Assembly: GCA_964629825.1 (NCBI GenBank)
Contig: CAZVUW010000069.1
Coordinates: 1-17,518, forward strand
DNA length: 17,518 nt
Direction of reading: 5' to 3'
Origin: CAZVUW01 sp964629825
GTDB taxonomy: Bacteria > Actinomycetota > Nitriliruptoria > Euzebyales > Egibacteraceae
This document shows positions 1-6,689 of the stretch, piece after piece. The notes beneath the pieces are model-generated. The model had not been told where the DNA came from, did no database searches, and saw only the letters and a list, made by a program, of their open reading frames with translations. The translations under genes and the position numbers were made by a program. The stretch's first letter is position 1. The number at the start of each line of letters is the position of its first letter.

Positions 1-714
1 CGGGGCAGGCGCAGCACGCAAGTCAGCGCTCATCCCGCGGCCCTGCGTCGCGTCACGGTAGGGCGGCGGGCAACCCTCCCGTCCGGCCGTGGGGCGGAGC
101 TCGAAGTGCCAGGGCTCGTTGAGGTAGGTCTGGCAGAGCCCGTAGGCGGCGCCGTGCTCGGACAGCCAGGCCCGAGCCTCGGCGGGCCCCACGTCGACCG
201 CATCGCCGGTCACGTGCGCGGACGTGTCCACGGAGGCAACCCAGCGGGCAGCGGCCTCTGCGGAGCCGTGCTCGATGACCGCTTCCCGCAGCAGGTGCTC
301 CTGGTACTCGGCCGAACGCCAACCGCTGTTGATGTGCAGCTGGATGCCGACGGCCGCTGCATCCCTCGCCGCCGCCCGGACCGCCGCGAGCAGCTCCGGG
401 TCGAGGTTCGCGATCGCAGGGTGGTCAACTGCGAACGGGGTGATGGCTTCTGGGAGGACACCGTCCGCTGCGGTCAGAACGCCGTCTGCCTCCGCTGCGC
501 CTGCGTCCACTGGCGGAACGCCGCGCCGCCCGTCGGGCGTGGCCACCTCGGGCGCGGAGGCGACCGCTCCGCCCCCGCTCTCCGGAAGCCCATCTGTTGC
601 CCAGGGCGAGCCCGCCCGGATCAGGGGGAGCAGGATCGCCACAACGACCACGGTCATCGCGGCGGCGACCGGCCGCGCGACGCCTCGGTTCTTCACACCT
701 CGTCTCTTACTCAT
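1..714 (-). CDS. VanY-type D-alanyl-D-alanine carboxypeptidase (peptidase M15B), 3' end off the window
   Basis: This is an open frame of 238 residues from ATG at 714 to the left edge, with no stop inside the window. Residues 1-19 are basic and 20-33 hydrophobic (MTVVVVAILL), which fits a signal anchor; a low-complexity linker follows to about residue 85. The M15B zinc-site motifs are intact: S-x-H-x-x-G-x-A-x-D as SAHVTGDAVD (165-174, ligands H167 and D174) and E-x-W-H as EPWH (200-203, ligand H203). SGWRS (130-134) also fits the family. Such enzymes remove the terminal D-Ala from peptidoglycan stem peptides outside the membrane. Little of the catalytic domain should be missing, since the WH motif lies near its end. 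No Shine-Dalgarno precedes the ATG. The gene is divergent from the two-component system at 801-2596, which may regulate it (inference). Confidence 0.9.
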   Translation of the reverse strand, partial: MSKRRGVKNRGVARPVAAAMTVVVVAILLPLIRAGSPWATDGLPESGGGAVASAPEVATPDGRRGVPPVDAGAAEADGVLTAADGVLPEAITPFAVDHPAIANLDPELLAAVRAAARDAAAVGIQLHINSGWRSAEYQEHLLREAVIEHGSAEAAARWVASVDTSAHVTGDAVDVGPAEARAWLSEHGAAYGLCQTYLNEPWHFELRPTAGREGCPPPYRDATQGRGMSADLRAAPAP

Positions 715-788
715 GCGAGCAGTGAAGGCCGAGCGGTGTTGCGAGGGCGTCTGCGATTTTGGAGACGCTGGCGATATGTCCCGGCCCG

Positions 789-794
789 TAGCAT
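789..794 (+). promoter_or_regulatory. Predicted -10 element (TAGCAT) for a leaderless response-regulator mRNA
   Basis: TAGCAT matches the actinobacterial -10 form TANNNT. Six bases separate it from the ATG at 801, so transcription would begin at or next to the start codon, as in leaderless mRNAs. No clear -35 hexamer lies at the usual distance. The GGGGG directly abutting the ATG is too close to act as a ribosome-binding site. Confidence 0.5.
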
Positions 795-800
795 TGGGGG

Positions 801-1475
801 ATGCGCGTTCTGGTCGTCGAGGACGAGCCCTACCTGGCCGAGGCGATCCGCGACGGGCTGCGCCTCGAGGCGATCGCGGCGGACATCGCCGGGGATGGCG
901 ACACCGCCCTGGAGCTGCTGAGCATCAATGCCTATGACCTCGCCGTCCTCGACCGCGACGTCCCCGGGCCCTCGGGCGACGAGGTCGCGCAGCACATCGT
1001 GGCCTCCGGCAGCGGCATGCCGATCCTGATGCTGACCGCCGCGGACCGGCTCGACGACAAGGCCTCCGGGTTCGAGCTCGGCGTCGACGACTACCTCACC
1101 AAGCCGTTCGAGCTGAAGGAGCTCGTGCTGCGGCTCCGAGCCCTCCAGCGCAGGCGGGCGCACTACCGGCCGCCGGTGCGGGAGATCGCGGGTCTGCGCC
1201 TCGACCCATTCCGCCGCGAGGTGTATCGGGACGGGAGGTACATCGCCCTGACCAGGAAGCAGTTCGCCGTGCTGGAGGTGCTGGCCGAGGCCGAGGGCGG
1301 GGTCATCAGCGCCGAGGAGTTGCTCGAGCGGGCCTGGGACGAGAACGCGGACCCGTTCACCAACGCCGTGCGCATCACCATCTCGGCCCTGCGCAAGCGG
1401 CTCGGGGAGCCGTGGCTGATCGCGACCGTGCCGGGAGTCGGCTACCGCATCGACGTCGAGCAGGGCGGCCCGTGA
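801..1475 (+). CDS. OmpR/PhoB-family response regulator
   Basis: The 224-residue product has the normal family length. The receiver domain (1-115) carries the acidic pocket VVEDEP (5-10), the phospho-acceptor D51 in AVLDRD, T79 in MLTAAD and K101 in the LTKPFE motif. A winged-helix DNA-binding domain occupies about 128-220 and ends in the typical VPGVGYRID strand. It is the transcriptional output partner of the kinase that starts in its stop codon (GTGA overlap, 1472-1475), so the two are translationally coupled. Its target is not shown by the sequence; the divergent VanY-type gene across an 86-bp spacer is the obvious candidate. The start at 801 gives a complete receiver fold, and an ATG six bases after a -10 hexamer suggests leaderless translation. 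Confidence 0.93.
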   Translation: MRVLVVEDEPYLAEAIRDGLRLEAIAADIAGDGDTALELLSINAYDLAVLDRDVPGPSGDEVAQHIVASGSGMPILMLTAADRLDDKASGFELGVDDYLTKPFELKELVLRLRALQRRRAHYRPPVREIAGLRLDPFRREVYRDGRYIALTRKQFAVLEVLAEAEGGVISAEELLERAWDENADPFTNAVRITISALRKRLGEPWLIATVPGVGYRIDVEQGGP

Positions 1476-2596
1476 CGGAGCGGCCCCAGGCCAGACCACC
1501 CGGGTGGAGCGTCCGGCTGAAGCTCACCCTCAGCTATGCCGGGTTTCTTCTGGTGGCGGGGGCTGTGCTGCTCGCGGCCGTGTGGCTGTTCCTGCTGCGC
1601 TACGTCCCGGACGGCAATCTGACGGCCGCCCAGCCAGGCGCGCGCGGTGGGCGACCGGGCCTTTTCATCCCCAACCAGTCCGACCTGGTGCGAGCCTTCA
1701 TGCCGCGTGCGGTCCAGGCTCTGGTCTTCCTGCTGCTCTTCGGTCTTGTGGGGGGGTGGCTGCTCGCTGGCCGGATGCTCGCGCCCCTGAACCGGATCAG
1801 TCTGGCCACGCGTCTGGCCGCCGAGGGCTCGCTCTCGCACCGGATCCGGCTGGAGGGCCGCCGAGACGAGCTGCGCGAGCTCGCGGACTCCTTCGACGGC
1901 ATGCTGGCGCAGCTCGAGGCCGACATAGCGGAGCAGCAGCGGTTCGCAGCCAACGCCTCCCACGAGCTGCGGACGCCGCTGGCGACCATGCAGACGCTCC
2001 TCGAGGTCGCACGCGCCGATCCAGGAGCGGTCGACGCCGAGCTCTTCGAGCGCCTCCACGCGGTCAACGCCCGCGCGATCAAGCTCACCGAGGCGCTGCT
2101 CCTGCTCAGCCGCGCGGACCAGCGGGCCTTTGCCCGCGAGCCCATCGACCTCTCACTCGTGGTCGAGGAGGCAGCCGAGACTCTGCTCGAGCTAGCGGAG
2201 GAGCAGGATGTCACCCTTGACATCACGGGCGAGGTGGCGCCGACCACCGGCTCGCAGGCTCTGCTGCTGCAGATGGCCACGAACCTGCTGCACAACGCGA
2301 TCGTCCACAACCGCCTGGGTGGCGGGACCGTTGAGGCCACGACGCACGTCGGCGACGACCACGTCCTGCTCACCGTCGAGAACACGGGGCCGGAGCTCGC
2401 GCCGGAGCTGGTCTCCACGCTCACCGAGCCCTTCCAGCGCGGCGCCGAGCGCCGGCGCAGCGATCACGGGGGGGTGGGACTCGGCCTGGCGATCGTGAGC
2501 AGCATCGTCCGAGCGCACGACGGCGATCTCGAGCTGGCCCCCCGCGCCGGAGGTGGGCTGACCGTGGCGGTACGGCTCCCGCTGGAGCAGCGATGA
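1472..2596 (+). CDS. Membrane sensor histidine kinase, partner of the upstream regulator
   Basis: Starting at GTG 1472, inside the regulator's stop codon, gives 374 residues. Transmembrane helix 1 spans about 20-43. A short extracytoplasmic loop (44-80, about 37 residues) and helix 2 (82-100) follow, then HAMP (about 100-150). The dimerisation/phosphotransfer helix has ASHELRTPL with phospho-His H164. The ATP-binding domain shows the N box (NLLHNAIVHN, 271-280), a G1 box reading VENTGP, and a G2 box HGGVGLGLAIV. The G1 box has Asn where many kinases have Asp, a variant seen in other actinobacterial kinases. The small external loop suggests sensing within or at the membrane rather than by a large ligand domain. 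A longer frame upstream lacks family support and overlaps the regulator. The signal is unknown; cell-wall stress is an inference from the VanY-type neighbour. Confidence 0.92.
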   Translation: MTERPQARPPGWSVRLKLTLSYAGFLLVAGAVLLAAVWLFLLRYVPDGNLTAAQPGARGGRPGLFIPNQSDLVRAFMPRAVQALVFLLLFGLVGGWLLAGRMLAPLNRISLATRLAAEGSLSHRIRLEGRRDELRELADSFDGMLAQLEADIAEQQRFAANASHELRTPLATMQTLLEVARADPGAVDAELFERLHAVNARAIKLTEALLLLSRADQRAFAREPIDLSLVVEEAAETLLELAEEQDVTLDITGEVAPTTGSQALLLQMATNLLHNAIVHNRLGGGTVEATTHVGDDHVLLTVENTGPELAPELVSTLTEPFQRGAERRRSDHGGVGLGLAIVSSIVRAHDGDLELAPRAGGGLTVAVRLPLEQR

Positions 2597-2653
2597 GTCC
2601 GTGCGCGCCCACCTGTCTCACCTTCCGATGACCGGCTACGGATCGGGAGAACC

Positions 2654-3292
2654 ATGGGCCTCATAGACATCGAGCTGTTCGCGACTCTGGACCTCGTCGC
2701 GCAGTCGCCTGGCGCACCGGACGAGGACCCCATCGGGTTCCCGTTCGGCGGCTGGCAGGCGCCGCTGCTGGACGAGGTGGCCGGAGCCCAGATCGGCGCT
2801 TCGTACGAGGGCGCGGACGCGCTCCTCCTCGGCCGGCGGACCTACGACATCTTCGCCGCCTACTGGCCCCACCAGAAGGGCGGCGAGGACGGCGAGATCG
2901 CCGAGCTCTTCAACCGCATCCCCAAGTACGTCGCCTCGCGCGGCACGCCCGATCTCTCGTGGACCGGGTCGACTCAGATCGGCCGAGACCTCGCCCGCGA
3001 GATCGGGGAGATCCGCGACCGGCACGAGAAGGTGAAGGTCGTCGGCAGCCTGAACCTGGTGCAGACCCTCCTGCGCGAGAAGCTCTTCGACCGCTTGCAC
3101 CTGTGGCTGCACCCGATCGTGCTCGGCGTCGGCAAGAAGGTCTTCGACGGCGGCGAGGTCCCCACCAACCTGACGCTCCTCGAACCGCCGGCGGCCGGCC
3201 CCAAGGGGACGGTCTTCCTGCGCTACGGGCTCACGGAGGGCACGCCTGCGACGGGCGACATGGGCGCTCCGGACCGCGGCGTCGGGTCGTAG
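2654..3292 (+). CDS. Dihydrofolate-reductase-like (RibD C-terminal domain) protein
   Basis: The product has 212 residues, and GGGAGA about six bases before ATG 2654 supports this start. It belongs to the RibD-C/DHFR-like superfamily (YyaP/YwjB type). Supporting segments are the N-terminal strand leading to SLDG-like FATLD, the DALLLGRRTYDIFAAYWP block (about 55-72), and VVGSLNLVQTLL plus RLHLWLHPIVLGVGKKVF near 134-169, matching the NADPH-binding and C-terminal strands. These proteins are presumed NAD(P)H-dependent reductases, but the substrates of stand-alone members are generally unknown, so it should not be called folate or riboflavin biosynthetic. It sits 57 bp after the kinase gene in the same direction. 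The tail after residue 192 is Gly/Asp-rich and probably disordered. Confidence 0.85.
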   Translation: MGLIDIELFATLDLVAQSPGAPDEDPIGFPFGGWQAPLLDEVAGAQIGASYEGADALLLGRRTYDIFAAYWPHQKGGEDGEIAELFNRIPKYVASRGTPDLSWTGSTQIGRDLAREIGEIRDRHEKVKVVGSLNLVQTLLREKLFDRLHLWLHPIVLGVGKKVFDGGEVPTNLTLLEPPAAGPKGTVFLRYGLTEGTPATGDMGAPDRGVGS

Positions 3293-3338
3293 GCCGCCCG
3301 GGTTCGCGCCCGGCGAGCCCGGGCGCTGCCGTGGCCTA
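3290..3338. terminator. Possible bidirectional terminator hairpin between convergent genes
   Basis: The 43-bp spacer holds an inverted repeat, CGCCCGGG (3295-3302) with CCCGGGCG (3318-3325). Outer arms TAGGCC (3290-3295) and GGCCTA (3333-3338) include both genes' stop codons. It is GC-rich and lacks a T-tract, so it is not a canonical intrinsic terminator. The location suits a shared transcription end for the two converging units. Confidence 0.4.
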
Positions 3339-3686
3339 CTCGCGCAGGACCTTCTCCATCGCCCTGCCCTTGGCCAGCTCGTCGACGAGCTTGTCCAGGT
3401 AGCGGATCTCCCTCATGGTGGGTTCCTCGATCTCCTCGATGCGGACGCCGCAGATGACGCCCTTGATCGAGGCTCGCGAGGGGTTCAGCTGCGGCGCCTC
3501 CGCGAAGAAGGTCTCGAAGTCGACCTGGCGCGCAAGCTGCGCCTCCAGCTCCGTCTGGCTGTAGCCCGTCAACCAGCGGATGACCTCATCCACCTCTGAC
3601 CTCGTCCGCCCCTTCCTCTCCGCCTTGGCGACGTAGTGCGGGTAGACGCTCGCGACGCTGGTCGTGTAGATCCGGTGCTGGGGCAT
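3336..3686 (-). CDS. DUF2200 family protein
   Basis: The 116-residue protein matches the DUF2200 pattern along its whole length: an N-terminal MPQHRIYTTSVASVYPHYV block, then KAERKGRT, EVIRWLTGYSQ (about 35-45), FFAEAPQLNPSR, IKGVICGVR, and the C-terminal IRYLDKLVDELAKGRAMEKV segment. Family length is about 115 residues, so it appears complete. The function is unknown; it is a small soluble cytoplasmic protein with no catalytic signature I can name. AAGGCGAG lies a few bases before the ATG and supports the start. The gene is convergent with the DHFR-like gene, and the tRNA-Pro lies upstream on the same strand. No operon partner is evident. Confidence 0.9.
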   Translation of the reverse strand: MPQHRIYTTSVASVYPHYVAKAERKGRTRSEVDEVIRWLTGYSQTELEAQLARQVDFETFFAEAPQLNPSRASIKGVICGVRIEEIEEPTMREIRYLDKLVDELAKGRAMEKVLRE

Positions 3687-3849
3687 GATCTCGCCTTGTC
3701 TGAGCGGCCAGCCTCATGTTCGCACGGTGCGCGTCGCGGGGGGGCGGCGATCGTGACGGCAACGCCGGCGGCGAGCTTCGGCGCGCTCGTCACCGCCGAG
3801 TGGGGGCCAACCGGCCGCCACAGGCTGCCTGGCAGCAGCGCCGCGAAAG

Positions 3850-3925
3850 TCGGGATGCGGGGATTTGAACCCCGGATCTCCGGTCCCCCAGACCGGCGCC
3901 CTGGACCAAGCTGGGCCACATCCCG
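3850..3925 (-). tRNA. tRNA-Pro (anticodon GGG)
   Basis: Read on the minus strand, the acceptor stem CGGGATG (3925-3919) pairs with CATCCCG (3857-3851), followed by discriminator A at 3850. The anticodon stem CCGGT/ACCGG encloses loop CTGGGGG, giving anticodon GGG for proline codons CCC and CCU. The T arm contains GGTTCAAATCC with a GGGG/CCCC-type stem. The 3' CCA is not encoded and must be added enzymatically. All arms are intact. Confidence 0.95.
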
Positions 3926-3965
3926 TCGCACCGGCGCACGCGAGGTGAGCCGGCGCAGGACGCAC

Positions 3966-3971
3966 ACCTTA
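3966..3971 (-). promoter_or_regulatory. Predicted -10 element (TAAGGT) for the tRNA-Pro gene
   Basis: On the minus strand, TAAGGT lies about 40 bases before the mature tRNA 5' end, leaving a short leader that RNase P would remove. It fits TANNNT. No convincing -35 is visible 17 bases upstream. Confidence 0.35.
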
Positions 3972-4076
3972 CCCGCCGACGGGCGGCGCAGGCGAACCAG
4001 GTTCGGGTGATCCGGCGAGTCCGACCGGGGTATTGTCCTCGACCTGCCGATCACCCCCCCTCGGCTGGCGCGCGGC

Positions 4077-4122
4077 ACGGTTGGACAGTTGGCCCGAGAT
4101 CCCGGGCCAAGTGTCCAACCGT
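4077..4122. repeat. Long near-perfect inverted repeat (hairpin) upstream of the pgsA-like gene
   Basis: Two 20-base arms, with a single unpaired position (G opposite G), enclose a 6-base loop. The left arm begins ACGGTTGGACA and the right arm ends TGTCCAACCGT; the inner stem is TTGGCCCG with CGGGCCAA. Flanking C-rich (4049-4060) and G-rich (4130-4138) tracts can extend it with a small bulge. It lies 53 bases before the next gene's GTG, within the likely 5' leader. A terminator, attenuator, protein-binding site or dispersed palindromic repeat are all possible. Confidence 0.8.
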
Positions 4123-4175
4123 CAGTGATGGGGGGATCGGGCCGGCCGAGTACAGCCGACACGCAGGAGAGCAAC

Positions 4176-4781
4176 GTGCCCTGGTTCGACGCCGGTGGAC
4201 GCCCCGGAGAGGAGCCGGTCGTCCACGACCGCGTGCTCACCGCAGCGAACCTGATCACGGCGCTGCGCCTGTGCGGGCTGCCGCTGTTCGTGTGGCTCCT
4301 GCTGGGGCGCGAGAACCTCGCGGCCGCGTTCTGGACGCTGGTGGCGGTGGGCAGCACGGACTGGATCGACGGCTACGTCGCGCGGCGCTTCGACCAGGTC
4401 ACCCGGATCGGCAAGATCCTCGACCCGATCGTCGACCGTGCGCTCCTCGCGACCGCGGGGGTCAGCCTGGTGCTGGCGGACATCGTCCCGCTGTGGATCG
4501 TTCTGCTGGTGGTCCTCCGGGACGTCCTGGTGGTCGGCGGCGGCCTGGTGCTGTTCAAGGGCGTTCCCGCCATCGCCGTCTCCCGCACGGGCAAGTTCGC
4601 CACCGCCTGCCTGCTGATCGGCCTGCCAGCGTTTCTGCTCGGTGCGATCGACTGGGCCGCGGCCGGGTTCTTCGCGGCGCTCGCCTGGATCTACACGCTG
4701 GTCGGGCTCGTCACCTACTACGTCGCCGGTCTGCAGTACGCGCGGCTGGCGCTGGAGCTGCGCCGCACCGCGGAGTCATGA
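4176..4781 (+). CDS. pgsA: CDP-alcohol phosphatidyltransferase (phosphatidylglycerophosphate synthase-like)
   Basis: The GTG at 4176 is preceded by AGGAGA at good spacing and gives 201 residues; the frame stays open further upstream, but there it would read through the hairpin. The family signature D-G-x2-A-R-x8-G-x3-D-x3-D is complete in the segment running from DGYVAR through IGKILDPIVD (about 65-88). The aspartates bind the divalent metals and the CDP-diacylglycerol. Several hydrophobic helices (about 32-45, 50-62, 90-130, 142-165, 168-190) fit an integral membrane enzyme. The expected role is transfer of a phosphatidyl group to glycerol-3-phosphate or a related alcohol. In M. tuberculosis pgsA2 occupies this position before DUF881/Sbp/DUF881, which supports orthology, though the acceptor alcohol cannot be read from sequence. 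Its stop overlaps the next ATG (ATGA). Confidence 0.88.
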   Translation: MPWFDAGGRPGEEPVVHDRVLTAANLITALRLCGLPLFVWLLLGRENLAAAFWTLVAVGSTDWIDGYVARRFDQVTRIGKILDPIVDRALLATAGVSLVLADIVPLWIVLLVVLRDVLVVGGGLVLFKGVPAIAVSRTGKFATACLLIGLPAFLLGAIDWAAAGFFAALAWIYTLVGLVTYYVAGLQYARLALELRRTAES

Positions 4782-5449
4782 CGGCGGTCGGGTTCGTCGA
4801 CGCAGACCCCGTCATCGGCATCCCGTCAGGGCTTGTCGTCGACACCACACTCGGAGCCTGGGGTCTGGCCACGGCGGTGTTCTCGCCGTGCCGCACCTGG
4901 CGGTATCGCCTGTCGCGCGTCTGGGACCCGATCGGGGCGCGCGTCAACTTCGTTCTGCTCAACCCATCGACGGCGGACGCATTCGCGCTCGACCCGACGG
5001 TGCGGCGCTGCGTCGGCTTCGCCCGCGCCTGGGGCTTCGGCGCCGTCGAGGTCACCAACTGCTTCGCGCTGCGCAGCACGGATCCGCGGCGCCTGCGCGC
5101 GAGCGCCAGCCCCGCCGGCGCCGACCCGATCGGCGCCGACCCGACCGGCGCCGACCCGACCGGCGCCGACCCGATCGGCCCCGACCCGATCGGCCCCGAC
5201 AACGACGCCGCAGTCGTCGCGGCCGCCCGCGCGGCCGACCTCATCGTGGCCGGCTGGGGCGTGCACGCAGCGCTGAACGGCCGCGACCGGGCGGTGCGAA
5301 CCCTGCTGGCCGACGCCGGCGTGGAGCTCACCTGCCTACGCGTCACCAAGGACGGCCACCCGCGTCACCCGCTGTACGTGCCGGGGACGGCCAGCCCTCA
5401 GCCTTGGAGCCAGCCAACCCGGGAATCGGCCGCCACACCCCGGTGCTAG
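4778..5449 (+). CDS. DUF1643 family protein with an internal minisatellite
   Basis: ATG 4778 overlaps the previous gene's TGA, implying translational coupling, and gives 223 residues. DUF1643 hallmarks are present: RYRLSRVWD (43-50), NFVLLNPSTADA (57-68), DPTVRRCVGFARAWGFG, VEVTNCFALRSTDP (about 90-103), GPDNDA (139-144), IVAGWGVHA and a C-terminal LRVTKDGHPRHPLYV. The function is unknown. Residues about 112-141 form a repeated G-A/P-D-P-I/T pentapeptide just before the conserved GPDND motif. This looks like slippage expansion of that motif's own codons, adding some 25 residues in a loop. The gene is not part of the usual actinobacterial order here, so it is probably an insertion. The C-terminal 20 residues are polar and unconserved-looking. 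Its TAG stop coincides with a predicted -10 hexamer. Confidence 0.85.
   Translation: MTAVGFVDADPVIGIPSGLVVDTTLGAWGLATAVFSPCRTWRYRLSRVWDPIGARVNFVLLNPSTADAFALDPTVRRCVGFARAWGFGAVEVTNCFALRSTDPRRLRASASPAGADPIGADPTGADPTGADPIGPDPIGPDNDAAVVAAARAADLIVAGWGVHAALNGRDRAVRTLLADAGVELTCLRVTKDGHPRHPLYVPGTASPQPWSQPTRESAATPRC
5113..5202 (+). repeat. 15-bp in-frame tandem repeat (minisatellite), six units
   Basis: Six consecutive 15-base units of the form GAYCGGCSCCGACCC run from 5113 to 5202. The first and last are slightly degenerate. Units 3 and 4 are identical, while units 5 and 6 share GGCCCC in place of GGCGCC. The period is five codons, so copy-number change would not shift frame. Confidence 0.92.
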
Positions 5450-5452
5450 CCT
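5447..5452 (+). promoter_or_regulatory. Predicted internal -10 element (TAGCCT)
   Basis: TAGCCT overlaps the DUF1643 stop codon and is followed, six bases later, by an ATG at 5459. That is the same geometry as the response-regulator promoter. It would give a leaderless internal transcript serving the DUF881/Sbp genes. No good -35 is visible. Confidence 0.4.
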
Positions 5453-5458
5453 CGGCGC

Positions 5459-5515
5459 ATGCGAGGAGGCCGCCATCAGCCCGTCGCCGGGCCTTCTCGC
5501 GGGGGAGCAGCATGA
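5459..5515 (+). CDS. Possible leaderless 18-residue leader peptide
   Basis: An ATG six bases after TAGCCT opens an 18-codon frame rich in Arg, Gly and Ala. Its TGA (5513-5515) overlaps the DUF881 start as ATGA. If transcription starts at 5459, this peptide would be translated first and could couple to the DUF881 gene. The DUF881 gene has its own purine-rich site (GGGGGAG, 5501-5507), so coupling is not required. This rests only on geometry. Confidence 0.3.
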   Translation: MRGGRHQPVAGPSRGGAA

Positions 5516-6309
5516 CCGATCCCGCCGCGGCGCTTGGGCTGCGAATCGACGCCGACGAGTACCGGCCCTCCCCGCCCGTGCGCTGGCGCCAGCCGTATCC
5601 CGGTCACGCCGTGCTGGCGTTGACCGTGATCGGCGCGCTCCTGGTCGGCTTCCTCATCGCGACCGGGATCACTGCGGGCCGCAGCGCGGCACGGGCGCAG
5701 GATGAGCGCAACGCCGAGCTGGTCGCGCTCATCAACGCCCGGCAGGAGCACGTGGACGCCCAGGCGGCCCAGCTTGAAGCCCTGCGCGCCGAGCTGGCGG
5801 CAGCCGAGGCCGAGGTGACCGGTCCGAGCGGCCTGGGCGCGGCCGTGGCTCGGGCCGAGCAGCTGGCGGGGCTCACGCGCATCTCCGGCCCGGGCATCAG
5901 GGTCCGGTTCGACGACGCCGGCCCCGGCTGCCGCGGCGCGACCGAGCAGGACTGCCGCATCCAGGACGTCGACCTGCAGCTGGCGCTCAACACCCTCTTC
6001 GGGCTCGGCGCCGAGGCCGTGGCGATCAACGGCGAGCGTGTGATCGCCACCACGGCGGTGCGCAGCGCCGGCCGGGCGATCCTGGTGAACTACCGCGTGC
6101 TGACGCCGCCCTACGTGATCGAGGCCGTGGGAGACGCGGACAAGCTCGCCCGTGACTTCCCGCGCACCGGGCTGGCCCAGGACTTCGAGACTTGGACCGG
6201 CGCGTACGGGCTCGGCTTCAGCCATGAGGTGGTGTCTGACCTGGAGCTGCCCGCCTATGGCGGCAGCATCGGCTTCCGGCAGGCGACCGTCTGGGAGGTG
6301 GGCGCGTGA
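5512..6309 (+). CDS. DUF881 membrane protein, first copy
   Basis: ATG 5512 with GGGGGAG five bases upstream gives 265 residues. The order is a short cytoplasmic tail (1-32), one transmembrane helix (about 33-55, AVLALTVIGALLVGFLIA), a coiled coil rich in Ala, Glu, Gln and Leu (60-102), then the DUF881 domain (about 105-260). That domain contains GPGIRVRFDDAG, DLQLALNTLFGLGAEAVAING and the ANYR-like VNYRVLTPPYVIEAVGD. Two Cys (in GCRGATEQDC) lie in an insertion and could form an extracytoplasmic disulfide. DUF881 proteins are bitopic envelope proteins linked by gene order to cell division (YlxW/YlxX of Bacillus, Rv1823 and Rv1825). Their biochemical role is not established. The stop overlaps the GTG of the small basic protein gene. 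Confidence 0.9.
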   Translation: MTDPAAALGLRIDADEYRPSPPVRWRQPYPGHAVLALTVIGALLVGFLIATGITAGRSAARAQDERNAELVALINARQEHVDAQAAQLEALRAELAAAEAEVTGPSGLGAAVARAEQLAGLTRISGPGIRVRFDDAGPGCRGATEQDCRIQDVDLQLALNTLFGLGAEAVAINGERVIATTAVRSAGRAILVNYRVLTPPYVIEAVGDADKLARDFPRTGLAQDFETWTGAYGLGFSHEVVSDLELPAYGGSIGFRQATVWEVGA

Positions 6310-6638
6310 TCCCGCTGATCGCCCTGCTGGTCGGAGCGATCATCGGGCTGGTCCTCCAGCCGACGGTCCCCGCAGCCCTGCTGCCGTACCTGCCGGTCGC
6401 CGTGGTCGCCGCCCTCGACGCGATCTTCGGGGCGGTGCGCGCCCGCCTCGAGGGCACCTTCAGCGAGCGGATCTTCCTGGTGTCGTTCCTCACCAACGTC
6501 GTGCTGGCGGTGTTCCTCGTCTACCTCGGCGACCAGCTCGGGGTGGGCAGCGAGCTGTCGACCGCGGTCGTGGTCGTCCTCGGCGTTCGGATCTTCTCCA
6601 ACCTCGCGGCGGTGCGGCGGCTGATCTTCCGCGCTTGA
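6306..6638 (+). CDS. sbp: Small basic protein (DUF1290/Sbp family)
   Basis: The gene starts at GTG 6306 within the preceding stop codon (GTGA) and encodes 110 residues, normal for the family. Three hydrophobic segments are visible: 3-20 with the typical IALLVGAIIGLVLQPTVP start, 28-43 (VAVVAALDAIFGAVRA) and 58-75; a further one covers 83-100. The conserved DAIFGAVRARLEGTF block and the C-terminal RIFSNLAAVRRLIF identify DUF1290. It is an inner-membrane protein that travels with DUF881 genes near division clusters; its function is unknown. The tight overlap suggests stoichiometric production with the first DUF881 protein and perhaps a shared complex (inference). Confidence 0.92.
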   Translation: MIPLIALLVGAIIGLVLQPTVPAALLPYLPVAVVAALDAIFGAVRARLEGTFSERIFLVSFLTNVVLAVFLVYLGDQLGVGSELSTAVVVVLGVRIFSNLAAVRRLIFRA

Positions 6639-6689
6639 GCCCCGCCCGCACCGGCCGATGGATGCCTGTTGGCGGCGCCGAGCCGGGGA

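Noticed and set aside
745..780. Direct repeat CTGCGAT / CTGGCGAT as a response-regulator binding site
   Set aside because: It is an imperfect pair of short words with 17-base spacing, not the 10-11-base period typical of OmpR-type sites. There is not enough to call a site.
3820..3840. Short hairpin (GCTGC/GCAGC) just after the tRNA-Pro 3' end as its terminator
   Set aside because: It has only a 5-bp stem with a 3-base loop and no T-tract on the minus strand; this is too weak to call in GC-rich DNA.
4007..4777. Long upstream extension of the DUF1643 reading frame (257 extra codons)
   Set aside because: It runs in the wrong frame across the hairpin and the whole pgsA-like gene and is Arg/Gly-rich shadow sequence. 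The ATG overlapping the pgsA stop gives a complete family match.
5113..5202. CRISPR-like array
   Set aside because: Units are 15 bp, contiguous with no spacers and in frame within a coding gene, so this is a minisatellite.
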